The notes below the pieces were generated by a model that made no database searches, was not told the DNA's origin, and saw only the letters and a program-made list of their open reading frames with translations. A stretch of 64,000 nt of DNA from Neelides folsomi (lineage: Eukaryota > Arthropoda > Collembola > Neelipleona > Neelidae), in assembly GCA_034687125.1 (NCBI GenBank), contig JAQGBZ010000007.1:547695-611694 (forward strand), read 5' to 3'. This document shows, in pieces, positions 26,101 to 38,830 of this stretch (position 1 is the first letter of the stretch; each line of letters opens with the position of its first letter). The position numbers and the translations under genes are program-made.

Positions 26101-29100
26101 CGGACTCCCAAAAGTCGCTCAGGATGAGGAGGAAACTTCCCTGTCTCCCGCCTGACCAGGAAGCTGCTCCTCTCCCCACGACAAAAAAACGAGATCGGCA
26201 AAGAGCCCAAGAGGCATTTAGGTAAAATGACAATTTAAATGAATTAAACCTAAGTAATTTAATTAATGATTTTCATAATATTTATCTATTAATAATAATT
26301 ATAATAAGTGTGATGATTTTATTATTTTTAGGTCGCTCTCGCCAATGCGAATGAGTTCATTTGAAAGTGCCCTTCCTGGAAAATCCTATCCTTTTTCAAA
26401 CCTTTCCCTTTCGAGACCGAGTGCGAGTGAAAGCAATTTGAGAAAAATGACAATGGGAGTTTCAGAGACAATTCCCAGACCTGGTTCTGCCTTGGGACTC
26501 CTTCAAGGTATAAAAATATGTCGTTTTTCTTAAAAGCTTTGGGGTAGAATGTAATATTGAATTATAGTAATTTTCAAAATGGTAAAAATTGTTGAATAAA
26601 TGTGTGGGCTTGTACATAACAGTTTAGCATTTACTGCAGAAATATGCAGAGGAATACATAAAAACAAACATATCAATTGGAAAAGCTACTTATTCCAAAT
26701 TACTGCATTCCTAAAAGGAATGGTTTAGTAGACTGAAACAAATTGTTCACATTTAGGATCGAGCATTGTGGGAGGTCAAACCGATTCGGTTTATCCTCAT
26801 ACATTCTTGGGCCCCTCTTCTTACCCGCTTGGCCTTCGAGGGACGAATGCGGGCTTCTCGGCCTCCTCGGACCTCACCACGACCACTTCGGTGTTATCCG
26901 GGCTCTATCCATGCTACAAAACATCCGAAAACTGGAATTCCAACATGGAAGAACTGGCCGCTTGTCTCCCGCCCGACCTCCGCCACCTCCTGAACAAAGG
27001 CGACGGCGACCTGCGAGGGCTGAGCGGCCTGAGCTCCGGACTGGGCGAACCAGGCCTCGGGTCCCAGCTCCCCAACTACATGCGGACCCTTCGGGAACAG
27101 CTGCAAGAGGAGCGGCGCCAACTGCTGTCCGACGAGCGTCGTCGGCTGGAGGCCCTGCGAGAGCGGGACCGGGAGCTGGGGGCCCGACTCGACGCCGTGA
27201 CTCGGAAAGCAGACGGGACGAGGTAATAGAGCAAGGCGTGACAAGTAGCTGACAAGTGGCACAGGCACACACTCACAGCACACGCACGAAACAAACTGTG
27301 TGAGGAGTCCGCGGCAGACTAATTGATTCCTGGGTTGAATAATGCAGAGCGGACGTTTCTAGGAATTTGGGAATATCGAGGTCGGCGGGGGCAAGCCCAC
27401 TCCTGAGTCGGAAACTGAAAGGACACAGACGTCAGTTATCCGATCCCAAACTTTCCCTTCCCTTCTCGCCCATCCAAGAGGACGGGGATTCAGAACTCCA
27501 GGATTTCGATCGAGTATGAGCTCCTCCTGTGTTTGTCTTTGTGTCTGTCTGTGCCCTTCACCCTCTCGACCCGAGGAGTGCCGTCTGCTCACTCCCTTTG
27601 TCTTCCAGATCTCGGCAGCACTATTGAGGCAGCCCTACAAGTCCTACGAGTACGAGTCGCTCGAGGACCGGCCCTCGCCCGGAGTCGGGGACTGGGACCA
27701 CTCGCAGTCCTACCTGGCCTCCTCGTGGGCCCAGGTGGGCGGCATCCTCCGTGACACCGCCATCCAAAGCATGACCTCGGACGAGTTCCGGACCAGGCGA
27801 CGGAGCAGCGAGGGAGAAGCCTGGCCGCCCTCGCCGCTCTCAAGGGTGCCGGGGAAGCGGTCGTCTGGGCGACGCCACCGAAAAAGCCGCTCCTGGCACC
27901 CTTCGCCCTACGTCTCCGAAGAGGTAAAGACTGGCCTATTCCCCTTGACGGAGTCTCTTGACCACTCGTGGGATAGGAGGACGAGGAGGAGGAGGAGACA
28001 ATGAGCAGGGAAGAAAAAAAGGCCCGAATTAAAGCAGAGATTGCCCGTCGTCGGGCTCAAATACAGGAAAGGACGGGGACCCATCACGACATCTACCGAA
28101 TGTCCGGGCTGCGAGAGGGACATGACCTCGAACGCCACAGCGTCCTGAAGTCCGTCGACCAGCTGCTCCGTGACCAGTACGGCCGTCGGGTCGGGTCCCG
28201 CCGTCCGCCGCTCAGCCCCACCGCCAGCGAGGAGGACCGAAGCATCGACCGGATCGCGTCCACGTTCCGCAGCGAGGACTACGCCTTCTTCGACAAGCTG
28301 GGGGAAATGTCCCCAATGGCCACCGACACGGAGAGCCTGGCCAGCGAGGCGCCGGCCATGCCCATCCTACCCGACATGCCTTCCCGGTCTCGGCGACTCC
28401 TCGAGGACCTCGGCTCGGCCCCCATCGGCCTTCACGGAGTGAGGGGCCTCAAAGGCAAGTACGGTCTCTCCAACCAGGGGCTGAGTCTTCCATTCCGCAC
28501 TGTGCTCTGACAATACTAAGTGAACGGCATGGACTTCCTGTTGGAATGATGTGTTTATGGTGAAGACGGAGTTCTTGTTCACGTTGCTTGCCTTGCAATC
28601 TCAGCCTCGGTGTTTGACCGTCGGCCTTGGACCCAACGAGGAGAAGACGTTCCTCTTGCATATCCTTCATCTGCTCTTTCTCCTGCTCATCTTTTGCTCG
28701 TCACTTTGGGCCGTGTGATGTGACCCTCTTGCCCTGCTCGTCTCTCTAGGATCCTCCTGAGGTGGTGGCGGTTAGTTCTCTTCGTAGCCCCTCTTGGAGG
28801 AGCGAGAACAATCTTTGGTGCCTTAGCTTTCCTTTCAAAGACTTCTTTTGACCGCCGAGCCCCAGATGTGCCGAGGTGCTTGCTCCTCCTCCCAATCAAT
28901 GAAGTGACTCTCTTTACCTCCCTAGACTTGGAACAAGTTCCTTGAAGATGGAAGACTCATAGACTCGTCTCTTTCCCTCTCCACCGGCGAAGAGATATAG
29001 AGCAACTACTATATACATACCTACATATGTACTGCATGACTTGAATGAATACGTCGTGTGTCCTCCCGGACATCTCTCCCCACCTCACCGAGAGCCCCAG

Positions 29101-32100
29101 TGATTTTACAGTAGTGGTGAAAGTGATGAGCAGAATACGCTAGAGATCCTAGACACGACAGAGTTATCTTCTATTCGTAGTGCTCACCTTATACTTATTA
29201 CATATATATATACTCTCTGTACATGTATCTCTTGTTGATCAGAACGGACTACCAAACTTGGCGTCTATATTTGAGTTCAAATTTGTTGCTATGAAATAAA
29301 TATTAAGATGATTCTTTGGCCTTTGTTAGTCATCGTGTCATGTGAGGGCTCCCATCGCCCCTCATTAATACGCCTTTCATGTACTCAATCTCGATCAAAG
29401 CATCTTTTCTCGTACTGAAAGCGAGGAGGGCAAGATTCAGAATTTCATCTGCATTCCGCCTTCCTTCATATATTTATGAATGCGAATTCCTGTCTCCATC
29501 ACCATTCCTCTGGAAATGTCTCACCACTCTCCCTCCGATTTCTCTATTATTATTTCCGCTTTTCACGTTCAGACTCACGCTATGGTTTACTCATTTGCTC
29601 TCTCACACATTCGGCTCCCACATGCCAGCAACTACCATTTAAATGTCGTGAATTCTTTATTGTGGAACACTCAAGAACTTGCCAGAAAACTTGATAACCT
29701 GATCCGAATCCAACTCTGTCTCCCTTTCTTCTTTCTCTTTCTCTTGGCTGATTTCTGATTCAATTGACTGGAGATTCTTGGGGGAACTCTCACTCCTTGC
29801 AGGGAAGGTCCTCGATGATAGAAAATTGAGTAAGAAGGAGACAGGCGAGGAGATGGTGAAAAAATATCTGAGTGAAGCCAAGGGGTTCGAAGAAGAGTGG
29901 AAGCCCATCGAGGACGACATGGGAAAGTACGAGAAGGCTGTTAAGTCCGATACCCCGACCAACTCCAGGAATTCGCTCAACTCAGGCTCTCTTTCTCACT
30001 CAAAGTCAAAAAAAGTTCAAGTAAGGGAAAAATCTTCAATTCCTTTCCCAGTCACTAAGCCCATTCGTGCTTAATCCGAGCTCAACTATGCAATGTCTTT
30101 CAATGCGGTCCCGACCTGTAGACCAAATCTCCCGTCGAGGCCGCAATTTCTTTCGGATAAACCTTTTACGCTTCTTCCTTGGCTCCCTTTTACTCTCTCG
30201 TAAAGATAAAGGATGCATAAAAGGATTCAAGAGCTTTGTTGGTGATTAATCCCTTCCTTATTCTCCCTTTGAAAGGCCCTTTCAACCCCCGACGATTTGA
30301 AATCCGAAGAGAAAGAGAGCGCTGAGAAGAAAATATTCGTCGTAAAAAACAAAAGCGGAAAGCTCATTTCGAGGAATGGATATCAATTAAGGATTGTAGG
30401 AGGGAAATTAATTCCTCAAACTGAGAGCCTTGCGGCCTTCATTTCCAAGATCGTCCCACCGGAAAAACCATTCAAAACTGATTTTATTGAAGACATGTAC
30501 GAAGGTTCGGATTTCGCATGCCATTATTAACTCAAATATACATTACAAAGGTAAAACAATTGGCAGTTTTGAGTCAAATAAAAGACACAATACGAAACAT
30601 TTATTACATGGCTTAAAATTAATTAAAAAATTAAAGTATAAGTTCAAATCTTATACTTACTTTACCACTATTTTCCTGTATATTGTCTAACTACTACATA
30701 CATATATGTAATATCCTTATATCTCTTTGTATGTGATCTTTTTATACGCCAAATCATATTGTGCAGATCAATAATATCATATACTTATAATATAATACTT
30801 ATAATACTTTATGTATATAGTCTATATTTAGAATTCGTGCAAATAAGTACTACGTATACATAGATTAGATATCCAAAGGCGTGATTCTGCATTTTACATA
30901 TCATACTTAGGTACATCACTATCTACCTGTATCTGTATATACTATTTATCAAGGTATCATCTAAATAGTATTTTAAGATTGTAAAGATCTATATAGTGAT
31001 GAATTCCCATCTTTTTTATCGGCTATATGCAAACCATTTTGGAAAAGTGGGTCATAGTCATAATACAAATAAATCTTTCTAGTCCACAAGACTTGGACCT
31101 TTTTGCATTTCAGAAATATTCACAAGATAAATCACAAAGATGAATTATTTATGAATTTGAATAAACATAAGAAGGATAACTCTGCGTTTGTCAGAGATGC
31201 CTTATTTATATGCCTACTATTTAAAAAGAAGATTCTTTCTAAACCCTCTAGCTAAACGCATTACATTGTTAACAAAGAGAAATGTGTTATATCTACCATA
31301 TCAAAATCATTTAATTTAAGCATGATTTGTGGCATGAGCGTGTGAAAGAGAAAAATCTAATAAATGTAAAATTAATATAATAAATATTCTACCGATGCGA
31401 TAGCGTCCTATACTGTACCACCATATTTACAAAAAATAAGTAGAAAGTATAAATGTATATAATATCATTATATTATATAATATAGTAATACAATATCCTA
31501 AGTTTATAATATAATAGTTCTATATAAATACAACATACCATGTGATTTCACCCCTTTTGTTCTTTTGAGTTCTCAAAGATCATTAATTATTTTTTGGATG
31601 AAACTCAAATAACAGAAAATCCAGTTTAATTATGAAGTTAATTAAATATAAAATATTCTATAGAATATAAAATAAAAACCACGTATTTATGTATACCATA
31701 TACATACAATATTGAAACGGTAGCTTTGCCCGAGACTATTTCCTAAATTGATCCAAGTTTTGTGGTCAGAGTGAGTCCAAATGTTTGAGAGAACATTGTT
31801 CTTCCTCATTAATTAATTCGAAGGTAAATAATTTCGTTCTTTGGATTGAATGTTTATACATTACTTTATTATTCACATTGCCAAACATTTGGTGCATTTG
31901 TTTAAGCAAAACACTGCCGTTTCATTTCGACTAGCAAACTTTCCCAGATATCACATAATATATTTAGAAACACTGTAGAATTCTAATAGAATCCCAAGTC
32001 TAATTGAAGCATATAAAATTTTAAAGTTTAATTAAATGCCCTCTTTTTTAATTATAACCGAAACATGAATAGCCTTTTGAGAAATAAGTAATATCTTTAA

Positions 32101-35100
32101 GTAAAGAGTCTAGTTACACAAACTTTTTTGTTCTATCATATATCTTCACAATGTACCACATACAAGCTTAAATATAGCTAACTTTGTATAGATATATTAG
32201 GTTTGTGTTTTTAACGTGAACTGTATTTAGTAAGTACATATATGGTATGAGATGGTATAGAGTATATAATATGTAAAATAATACTATAATATAATAATAT
32301 AATACATAAAAACTATAGTATAGATACGAATTTCAGCCTCTCGTACACTGTTACTTTTGCTACTTTTCGCTCTTACCATTAGTCTTAAAAAGAAATCAAT
32401 ATTTTTTAACATTATTTATATAAATACATTCAAAAAGCATTTTACCAAGTCAGTCAAACTTTAAAAAAATACAAGACAACAATTTTTTAAACAGAAAGAG
32501 CATTTTCTTTAAAAATGGTTGTATCGAATTTCAAATATTTCACTTTATATTAGGCACTCATAAATTTTATAGAGTATTTTTATATTTACTTGTTGTATTA
32601 CAACATAAACATTTAAAGTAAAAGGTAAATAATAATAATAAAATAGTATGGTTAACAAATTTTTGGATTTCGAAATACAAGGTACAAATTCTTCCAAAAT
32701 GGAAAGACATGCAAACATGCATGCTCTACATGTATTATGAGAATACACATTTACAAGGTACAAATACAAATACAATATACCTCCATATGAATATTTAATA
32801 ATTAAATAATATCTTCTTACATTCATATAAATGGATATTTTTCTTTAGATATCGGCTGTCAAATTTCAAAATTTTACACAACAGATCTAAGGATCAGTCT
32901 GGAAGATATGTGATGTATCATATAACTCACGAATTTTAGATTTTTATGGATTTTTCTTGGAGCTTTACAACCAGCTTAAACAATATTATTTTTATAGATG
33001 TATAAATATTTGCATTATAGCTCTATATGATGCATGTTACCTAACACTCAGGAATTATTTACACTCCATATTATAGAATTGACTCACGAGTGCTCTCTTT
33101 TCTCGAAACGCCGGTTAAATAATGTATTATTTATAAAAAACACACCTATATTTTATTTGAAACCACTTTCACACTCCCATCTTCAACTCACAGAGAATAA
33201 TATAAAGCTAGTAATACCTATACTATTCACGTATCACAAAGTATAATACATTTAACATACCTTTTGTGCATAAAACATGAATCTTTTGATCATATTTCGA
33301 AATGCGTATTGTTTATATACATACGTAGATGTCTGCCTTACAATGAACACTTGATCATGAAAGATTGAAATTTCAGGAGATATTGTTCTCCAGTGGAACA
33401 AAATTTCGTTCCATGACAAAACTTTCGAACAAGTCACATCCATCATTGCAGATGAAGAGTTAACTGACAAAATCGAACTTCTCCTACGCAGGTACATTAA
33501 AACAAAATATTAAATATAACTTTATATAAGTATCAGACGAGACAAAATATACTATAGTGCTTCACAAACAAAATTATTAATTTAAAACAATCACATTAAT
33601 TGACAAAAATTATGATATTAACAATATACATAGTATACCTACTCAGTATATATGATTTACATATTTTATGCACATGTGATTGTAGGTTTTTTATATGTAT
33701 CTATTAAAAATGTACATTTGTTTACAAAATAGAGCTAAATAACTTTAAATACTTATACATATGTAGGATAGTATTTTCAATGGTATCCTATAAACATTAT
33801 AGTAGAGATATACATGCTTATTATAATATTTTATATGGAAAAAATAGATGGAAAAGTTTTTGTGCCATAAACATATTTTGAAAAACAAACTTAAATGTTT
33901 TTAATAACCATCCAATGGAATGCGTATGCTAAAAAGTTTCAAAGTTTGCTTTTGAAAGTTTAACCTATAGTACATATACCTGTACATATGTAATTTATTT
34001 TTGTTACTTTTAAAAGCATTGAAAATTAGAAAAGCATTGTCTTTCCGAATATTTATGAAATTCTTCTTTGATGGATTTCTTAAAGTTTTTCTTGCTATTT
34101 GCTATATTCAGTTATATGAAAACTTTATTCGCTTAAAACAATTTTTGAAATGACTTTACAACTTTAATTTTCCCTTTCAATTTTAGTGATTTTGATATAT
34201 TCACTGGGAAATCTCGATCGAACGGGTCTAAACGCACATACACTAGTTCTGACACCATTGACATCAATCAGTTCTCTTCAAATCCAAGTTTATCCGAACA
34301 AGAGGTAAGCTCAATTTCCTAATGGGATCATTTCATTTTTTCGAGAGCTCAATCGATTGAACATGACATTATTGTACATACGACATACCAAACAACTTAT
34401 TTGCCCAGTTTTAAAGTAAAAGTCCACTATTTGTATGTATAGCATATAGGAAATGTATCAGTATATATTTTGGTAGGGACAATAATATATTAGTATACCT
34501 TATATCAGTATTACATTTTTAAATGCAGTTTTGCAATATTAAAGTACACACATTTTTATAACAAGTGTAATCAATTTAAGTCTGCCAATTAGTAATATTA
34601 CATAGATATGTGATGAATAAATAAATAAAATGAATATTCGGATAATTACTTATTTAGGGTTAGTTAGAATAATTAAAACTAACCATTAATTAGGTTTAAT
34701 TAAATCAGCATGACTCCATAATTAATGAATATAGACAAAATAAAAGGTTTAATAAAACACTTATTCATTTGATGAGTAGTAAGTACTAGATATGCTCTCT
34801 AAATTAAATATGTGTATTAAATGCATGAGCATTAAATATTAAATCTAGCATTAAAGACGTATTTGACATAGGCTAAATAAGTAAAATGGCGCAGTGCTTA
34901 CATTTAAATAACTTTCTTCCAACTTTCATTTTGCTCCAACTTAAAGTAGACATTATACAATTTGCACTTACAGATATATAAAAGTTGAATAAAAATAATT
35001 TCAACTATTCTGATTGCTTTTTGAATTGAAAAGTGAAAGAAGGAAAAAATGTCTTTTCTCAGCAGTTTTTTCTAGTAGGAAAGTTTTCCTTTCAAGAATT

Positions 35101-35241
35101 GAAATGTTTTGTGAAATTCGAAGTGAGATGTGATAAAGTGTGAGGAAAGGACCATCTGAGAAAATTGATTTGGAGAAATCATTTTTCTTTTAGCTCGAAT
35201 CCCAAGAGAGCAGCCAAGATCAAGATGTACAATGGGATTGA
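14163..35241 (+). CDS. Fife: Fife/Piccolo/RIM-type presynaptic active-zone scaffold
   Basis: Scaffold expected at neurotransmitter release sites. Twenty-one exons close in phase (2238 aa): 14163-14733, 14983-15187, 15297-15357, 15427-15522, 16132-16272, 16329-17232, 23371-23822, 23921-24956, 25078-25384, 25483-25883, 26008-26221, 26332-26507, 26757-27222, 27348-27513, 27609-27923, 27977-28454, 29803-30020, 30276-30504, 33377-33491, 34187-34304, 35194-35241. Pro/Gly-rich N-terminus, helix LSHLSDEERAMIENVM (~213-228), then a RIM-type zinc finger with eight cysteines (C273, C276, C290, C293, C298, C301, C317, C320). Residues ~890-1040 are poly-Q; a coiled-coil-like Glu/Arg stretch follows near 1650. 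The PDZ (~2085-2184) has GYQLRIVGGK and GDIVLQWNKI, closer to Piccolo/Fife than RIM. The C2 domains expected after the PDZ are absent; the last exon ends in DVQWD-stop. Fife is preferred over RIM from PDZ wording and Gln-richness, not proven. Confidence 0.72.
17233..23370 (+). other. 6.1-kb intron of the Fife-like gene
   Basis: Donor GGTAAGTGC at 17232-17240, acceptor ttccccag at 23363-23370. It contains a possible alternative last exon (17315-17379) and then ~5.9 kb of AT-rich sequence with no supportable gene on either strand. A short ATA/ATT microsatellite sits near 23280-23315. Confidence 0.7.
17315..17379 (+). CDS. Fife: Possible alternative terminal exon of the Fife-like gene (zinc-finger-only isoform)
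   Basis: A good acceptor (tctccggtcttcag, ending 17314) is followed by 20 codons plus TAG that continue in phase from the exon ending at 17232, giving a product ending SETKVN. AATAAA at 17476-17481 lies ~100 bases downstream. Used with that poly(A) signal, it would give a ~680-residue protein with the zinc finger but no poly-Q region or PDZ. No transcript evidence is available here. Confidence 0.45.
24166..24475 (+). repeat. CAG/CAA poly-glutamine tract within the Fife-like coding sequence
   Basis: About 300 bases of interrupted CAA/CAG/CAT codons encode runs of Gln broken mainly by His and Leu. Mixed CAA and CAG codons and frequent interruptions argue for a selected low-complexity protein segment rather than a fresh pure-codon expansion. 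The minus-strand frames across it (poly-Leu, poly-Val/Ala) are shadows. Confidence 0.9.
28455..29802 (+). other. GC-AG intron of the Fife-like gene with a retained-intron stop
   Basis: The exon ends CTCAAAG and the intron begins GCAAGTACGG, the classical strong GC donor; the acceptor is ccttgcag at 29795-29802. No GT donor near 28454 keeps the phase into the next exon. If unspliced, the frame runs on to a TGA at 28508-28510, a second possible early end. The rest of the 1.35 kb holds no recognisable gene. Confidence 0.6.
30505..33376 (+). other. 2.9-kb intron splitting the PDZ domain
   Basis: The donor after GAAG at 30504 and acceptor tttcag ending 33376 split the PDZ between the first half (GYQLRIVGGK) and GDIVLQWN. 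The intron is very AT-rich with many TATA/ACATACAT-like short repeats and no supportable gene. Confidence 0.7.
33492..34186 (+). other. Intron of the Fife-like gene
   Basis: Bounded by the donor at 33492 and acceptor ttttag ending 34186. AT-rich; nothing further seen. Confidence 0.75.
34305..35193 (+). other. Last intron of the Fife-like gene
   Basis: The GTAAGC donor at 34305 and ttcttttag acceptor ending 35193 lead into a 15-codon final exon with a TGA at 35239-35241. AT-rich; no other feature seen. Confidence 0.6.
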
Positions 35242-38200
35242 ATTGATGGAAGACTCCCAGGATCTGAGACACATATGTAACTTGAAACCTTCTGCCGTTT
35301 TACAATGCCGCTCAATTTATGAAAAAATACAATTTGGCAGTCATTGGGGTCGAATCAAATTTGTCTTCTTATTTTATTTTACAAACTTTCCTCGTCCACA
35401 ACATTATGGTTAACATTAAATTTAAGACCACGATACATAGAGATATATCCACATACAATACATACATACACAACCTATGTCGTCATGTTAGAACTTTTTG
35501 TCTTAATGTCAACTGCTCAGACTAATATATAATTATTTTCCCAATACTTTATATATTTTTACATATCACATTTAACGGTATGTTACAAAACAGTAATAGA
35601 AATTTGCTAAATATTAATATTTAAATTTTATATTTCAACGGAAATGTAAATTATAGCTCTTCTCCCGTTCCCCCCTTATAATCCATCTCAATCGAAAAAG
35701 TATAAATGGGCGAAGGAAAATACTTTTTTCTCAATTTAATATCTACCAACATGTATAAGTACATATTACAAAGGAGTATTTAAGTACTTATACTTGTCTA
35801 AAGTAACAAGTAAACGTAAGTACATTTGAAATATTCGCTCTAAAAGCAAGCAATTTTCTCTTGCCTGCAATTCCAAGCCTTCCTATAGTTTACTATTTAT
35901 TACCCCATTACACTCTAATGTGACTACCAATTGAGTAAAAGACATTATACACTAGCTATACGTAATTTATATTTTATTACCCATATGTGACTTCAGTATA
36001 GAAAGGTAAGATTGCCACGTTAATATTACATAGGTCCATACCTTCTACGAGAATTGTTGTGATTAAAATAAAAGTAAGATGAAAAGAACCAATATTTTAT
36101 TTCATATATTCTTTTAAACATGTTAAAATTCTTATGTAATAATATTTATATATTAATAACATTAATACGAGGAACAAATATACCAATTTCTTGTTAAATA
36201 CTATCCAATAAAAATTACATTTTAAGTTTTAGAAATACTACATAAGGAAATACAACTACCTACATACATAATATACTCTATATTTTACACTTATACTTAC
36301 TTATTTGCTAATTGCAAGTTTGTATAACATATCCAGGAAGCTACTACATAAAGTAGACTTGTACATCATTACTACTCACATCTTTTAAAACTTATAATAA
36401 ACTCATCTATCTTAAATAAATGAATATTAATAGCACATTTTCTTAAGAGTTAATTTATTTCCTTCACTACACAGCACAGTTTCAAATTGCAACGCAATTG
36501 AAATAACTTTAGTGCTTCTTATAATTTACGAGTGAATATTGATTATACCAAATACGTAATCGTATAATAATTCTTTTATTGTGGAAATATTTGAATAAAT
36601 TTTGACTTTATTTTGGAAACAAAATATTTAATAAAATTAAATAATCAGCAGTCGTGACATATTGTATAAGTGATTGTTATTGAATAGGTATACAGATATT
36701 ATGCACTTTCATATATAAATATGTTGTATATTAATTTATTAAACATGTAGGTAGTATTTATTTAAATGAGATATATTTATTATAAGTTATGGATGTATGT
36801 ACATACATCATAAATCTAATATTTTTCCGTTTAATGATTTATATAAATACTTATAACTTGTATTGTGTTTTACATGTTTAATTAACAATAAATAGGTACA
36901 AATACATATGTTGTCTTCATTTTCCCAAATATTAACTTTAGTTTCCAATCACTGTTTTCACGTAATTGTTCTATGGAAAAAGAAGAATCGACAAATATTG
37001 AACGTTTCATATGTATTACATTACATACATGTACTATAATAGAACTTAAACATAACTTATGCCAAATTTTTAATTACAAATAGTTATAAAATGACCTAAT
37101 GAAATTTAAAACAATCAACCTAAGGATCAGAAATATTATATATCTAAACATATGAAATTTGATCTTTTCAACAATAAACATAAAGACGATAAATATTACA
37201 ATGTTTTAAAGAAATAACATAATAATTAGATGTAATTAATACACGATCATTTACAATCCTTCTTAACAGAGGAGAATGTGTGCGTTTAACGCGGATCCAA
37301 AAACTAATTTTTAGTAGGTTCTTTCACAATTATTCTTGAATATAGTACTTATACAGGGTGGGTCAAAAGTAGCTTTCTTGTTTTGTAATTATCTATTTAA
37401 AAAAGAAAGCAACTTTTGATGCACCCTGTATATGGTTTATGTTATAGTTAGTTTAACCACCCAACGACATGTAAGTAATATGTAACCATAAATAAATAGG
37501 CACTACATAAGATTGTTCAAAATAATTTTTATACATAAGATGAAGATATGTTCCAAGGAATTATGTATACCTATGGTATATGTTTATTGCTAAATATGTA
37601 TGTATGCGTTGGTACATAGTTATACTATTTAGGTAATACAAATGGTTTTAAGAATTTCTTGTAATAAATGAACAAATCAAAGTCAACAATATAGTATACA
37701 GAAAAATGATAAAAGCAATTGTAGAATTTATGGTGATGATCAATTATCGAAACCTAAACAGACCCCCAATCCTAAACAGTTCAATTCAAAATACTCGAGA
37801 AACTTTAGAAAGGTACGTAATATAATAATAATATATAATATATTATATCTTATGTATATCGTACTAATAGAACAATACCATGAACATGCATACATATGAA
37901 TAATCTCCATTTCCCTTCCCGCAACACGCCGAATTCACGGCGTGCTCGTCGACGTCACTACATTGTCAACTCACCTGGATCATCATTTGGTTCATCATCC
38001 GGACCATAAAGTTCACCCTTCTTTCAATATGTTATATTTTAAAACTATATACCTTACCAGTAGATAAAATGTATTAATGCAAATCTTTTCTGCAAAAAAT
38101 TTAGTTTTTTCAAAATTTACTTTCAAAATTTGATATTGAAGGGATGTTTAACTCATTTATCGTCTATTGTGTACTATTATTGTTTTAATTGTCTTTAATA

Positions 38201-38830
38201 CTGTCATAATATAGTATATGTATAGTATATCTGTATATGTATCTCCAAATCAAAACCGTTGAATGATTGAATAAACGCATTATATTTATATATGTTTACT
38301 GCCATCTTTCATATCCATACAAATGTACCTATTCTACGTTATGTAGTATAATATTTATAATATGTATATTAATAATTACCTATGGTATGTATTTAATACT
38401 GATATTTAATACTTCATGTATTATACCTACTACATCACCCACCTAAGTATGTATTAATATGTTAAAATGTTACATAGGTTTTATTGATAATGTGCTTATT
38501 TTGTAAGTTTGTTAACGTTACATGTAATGTATAATAAATGTGTTTTGAAAATGTTTGAACTTGTTCGATCAAACCACCAGATTTTTTTCTTGTTGGAATT
38601 TTAAATTTTCACTATTATTGATTATTCAAAGGAAACTCATCAGAAAGCAAGTCGTGTGAGATGGCGATGATTATCATGAAGATACATGGAATGTTTTCCC
38701 TCCCCATTTGTTCTACATATTTAAATTTGGTCATTGTCAGTTGTAATAAGGCTCGTTAATTATGAAGGTGAATGAGGATTAAGTATTATTAGGTTAATGA
38801 TTGATTGTGGTAGTTTGTAGTCCATGGTTC
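35242..38830. other. AT-rich region after the Fife-like gene
   Basis: Contains the probable 3'UTR, a 75-bp inverted-repeat element (37354-37428) and a short GC-richer patch at ~37915-38025. On the minus strand that patch reads as a possible small exon (acceptor tgaaag, then KGELYGPDDEPNDDP, then a GTGAGT donor). No other gene is supportable. Confidence 0.5.
37354..37428. mobile_element. 75-bp miniature inverted-repeat element, Tc1/mariner-like ends
   Basis: Starts CAGGGTGGGTCAAAAGTAGC and ends in its near-complement GCAACTTTTGATGCACCCTG. The arms are ~26 bases with few mismatches around a short AT loop, and TA lies directly on both sides (37352-37353 and 37429-37430). TA flanks and CAGGGTG ends are typical of Tc1/mariner-derived MITEs. 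Too short to code. Confidence 0.7.

Noticed and set aside
26874-27294. Several minus-strand frames opposite the exon at 26757-27222
   Set aside because: Antisense shadows in a GC-rich exon; codon phase and splice sites support the plus strand only.
30700-38500. Dense TATA/ACATACAT-like motifs that look like promoters or a satellite
   Set aside because: Scattered simple-sequence motifs of an AT-rich genome without a fixed repeat unit; most lie inside introns.
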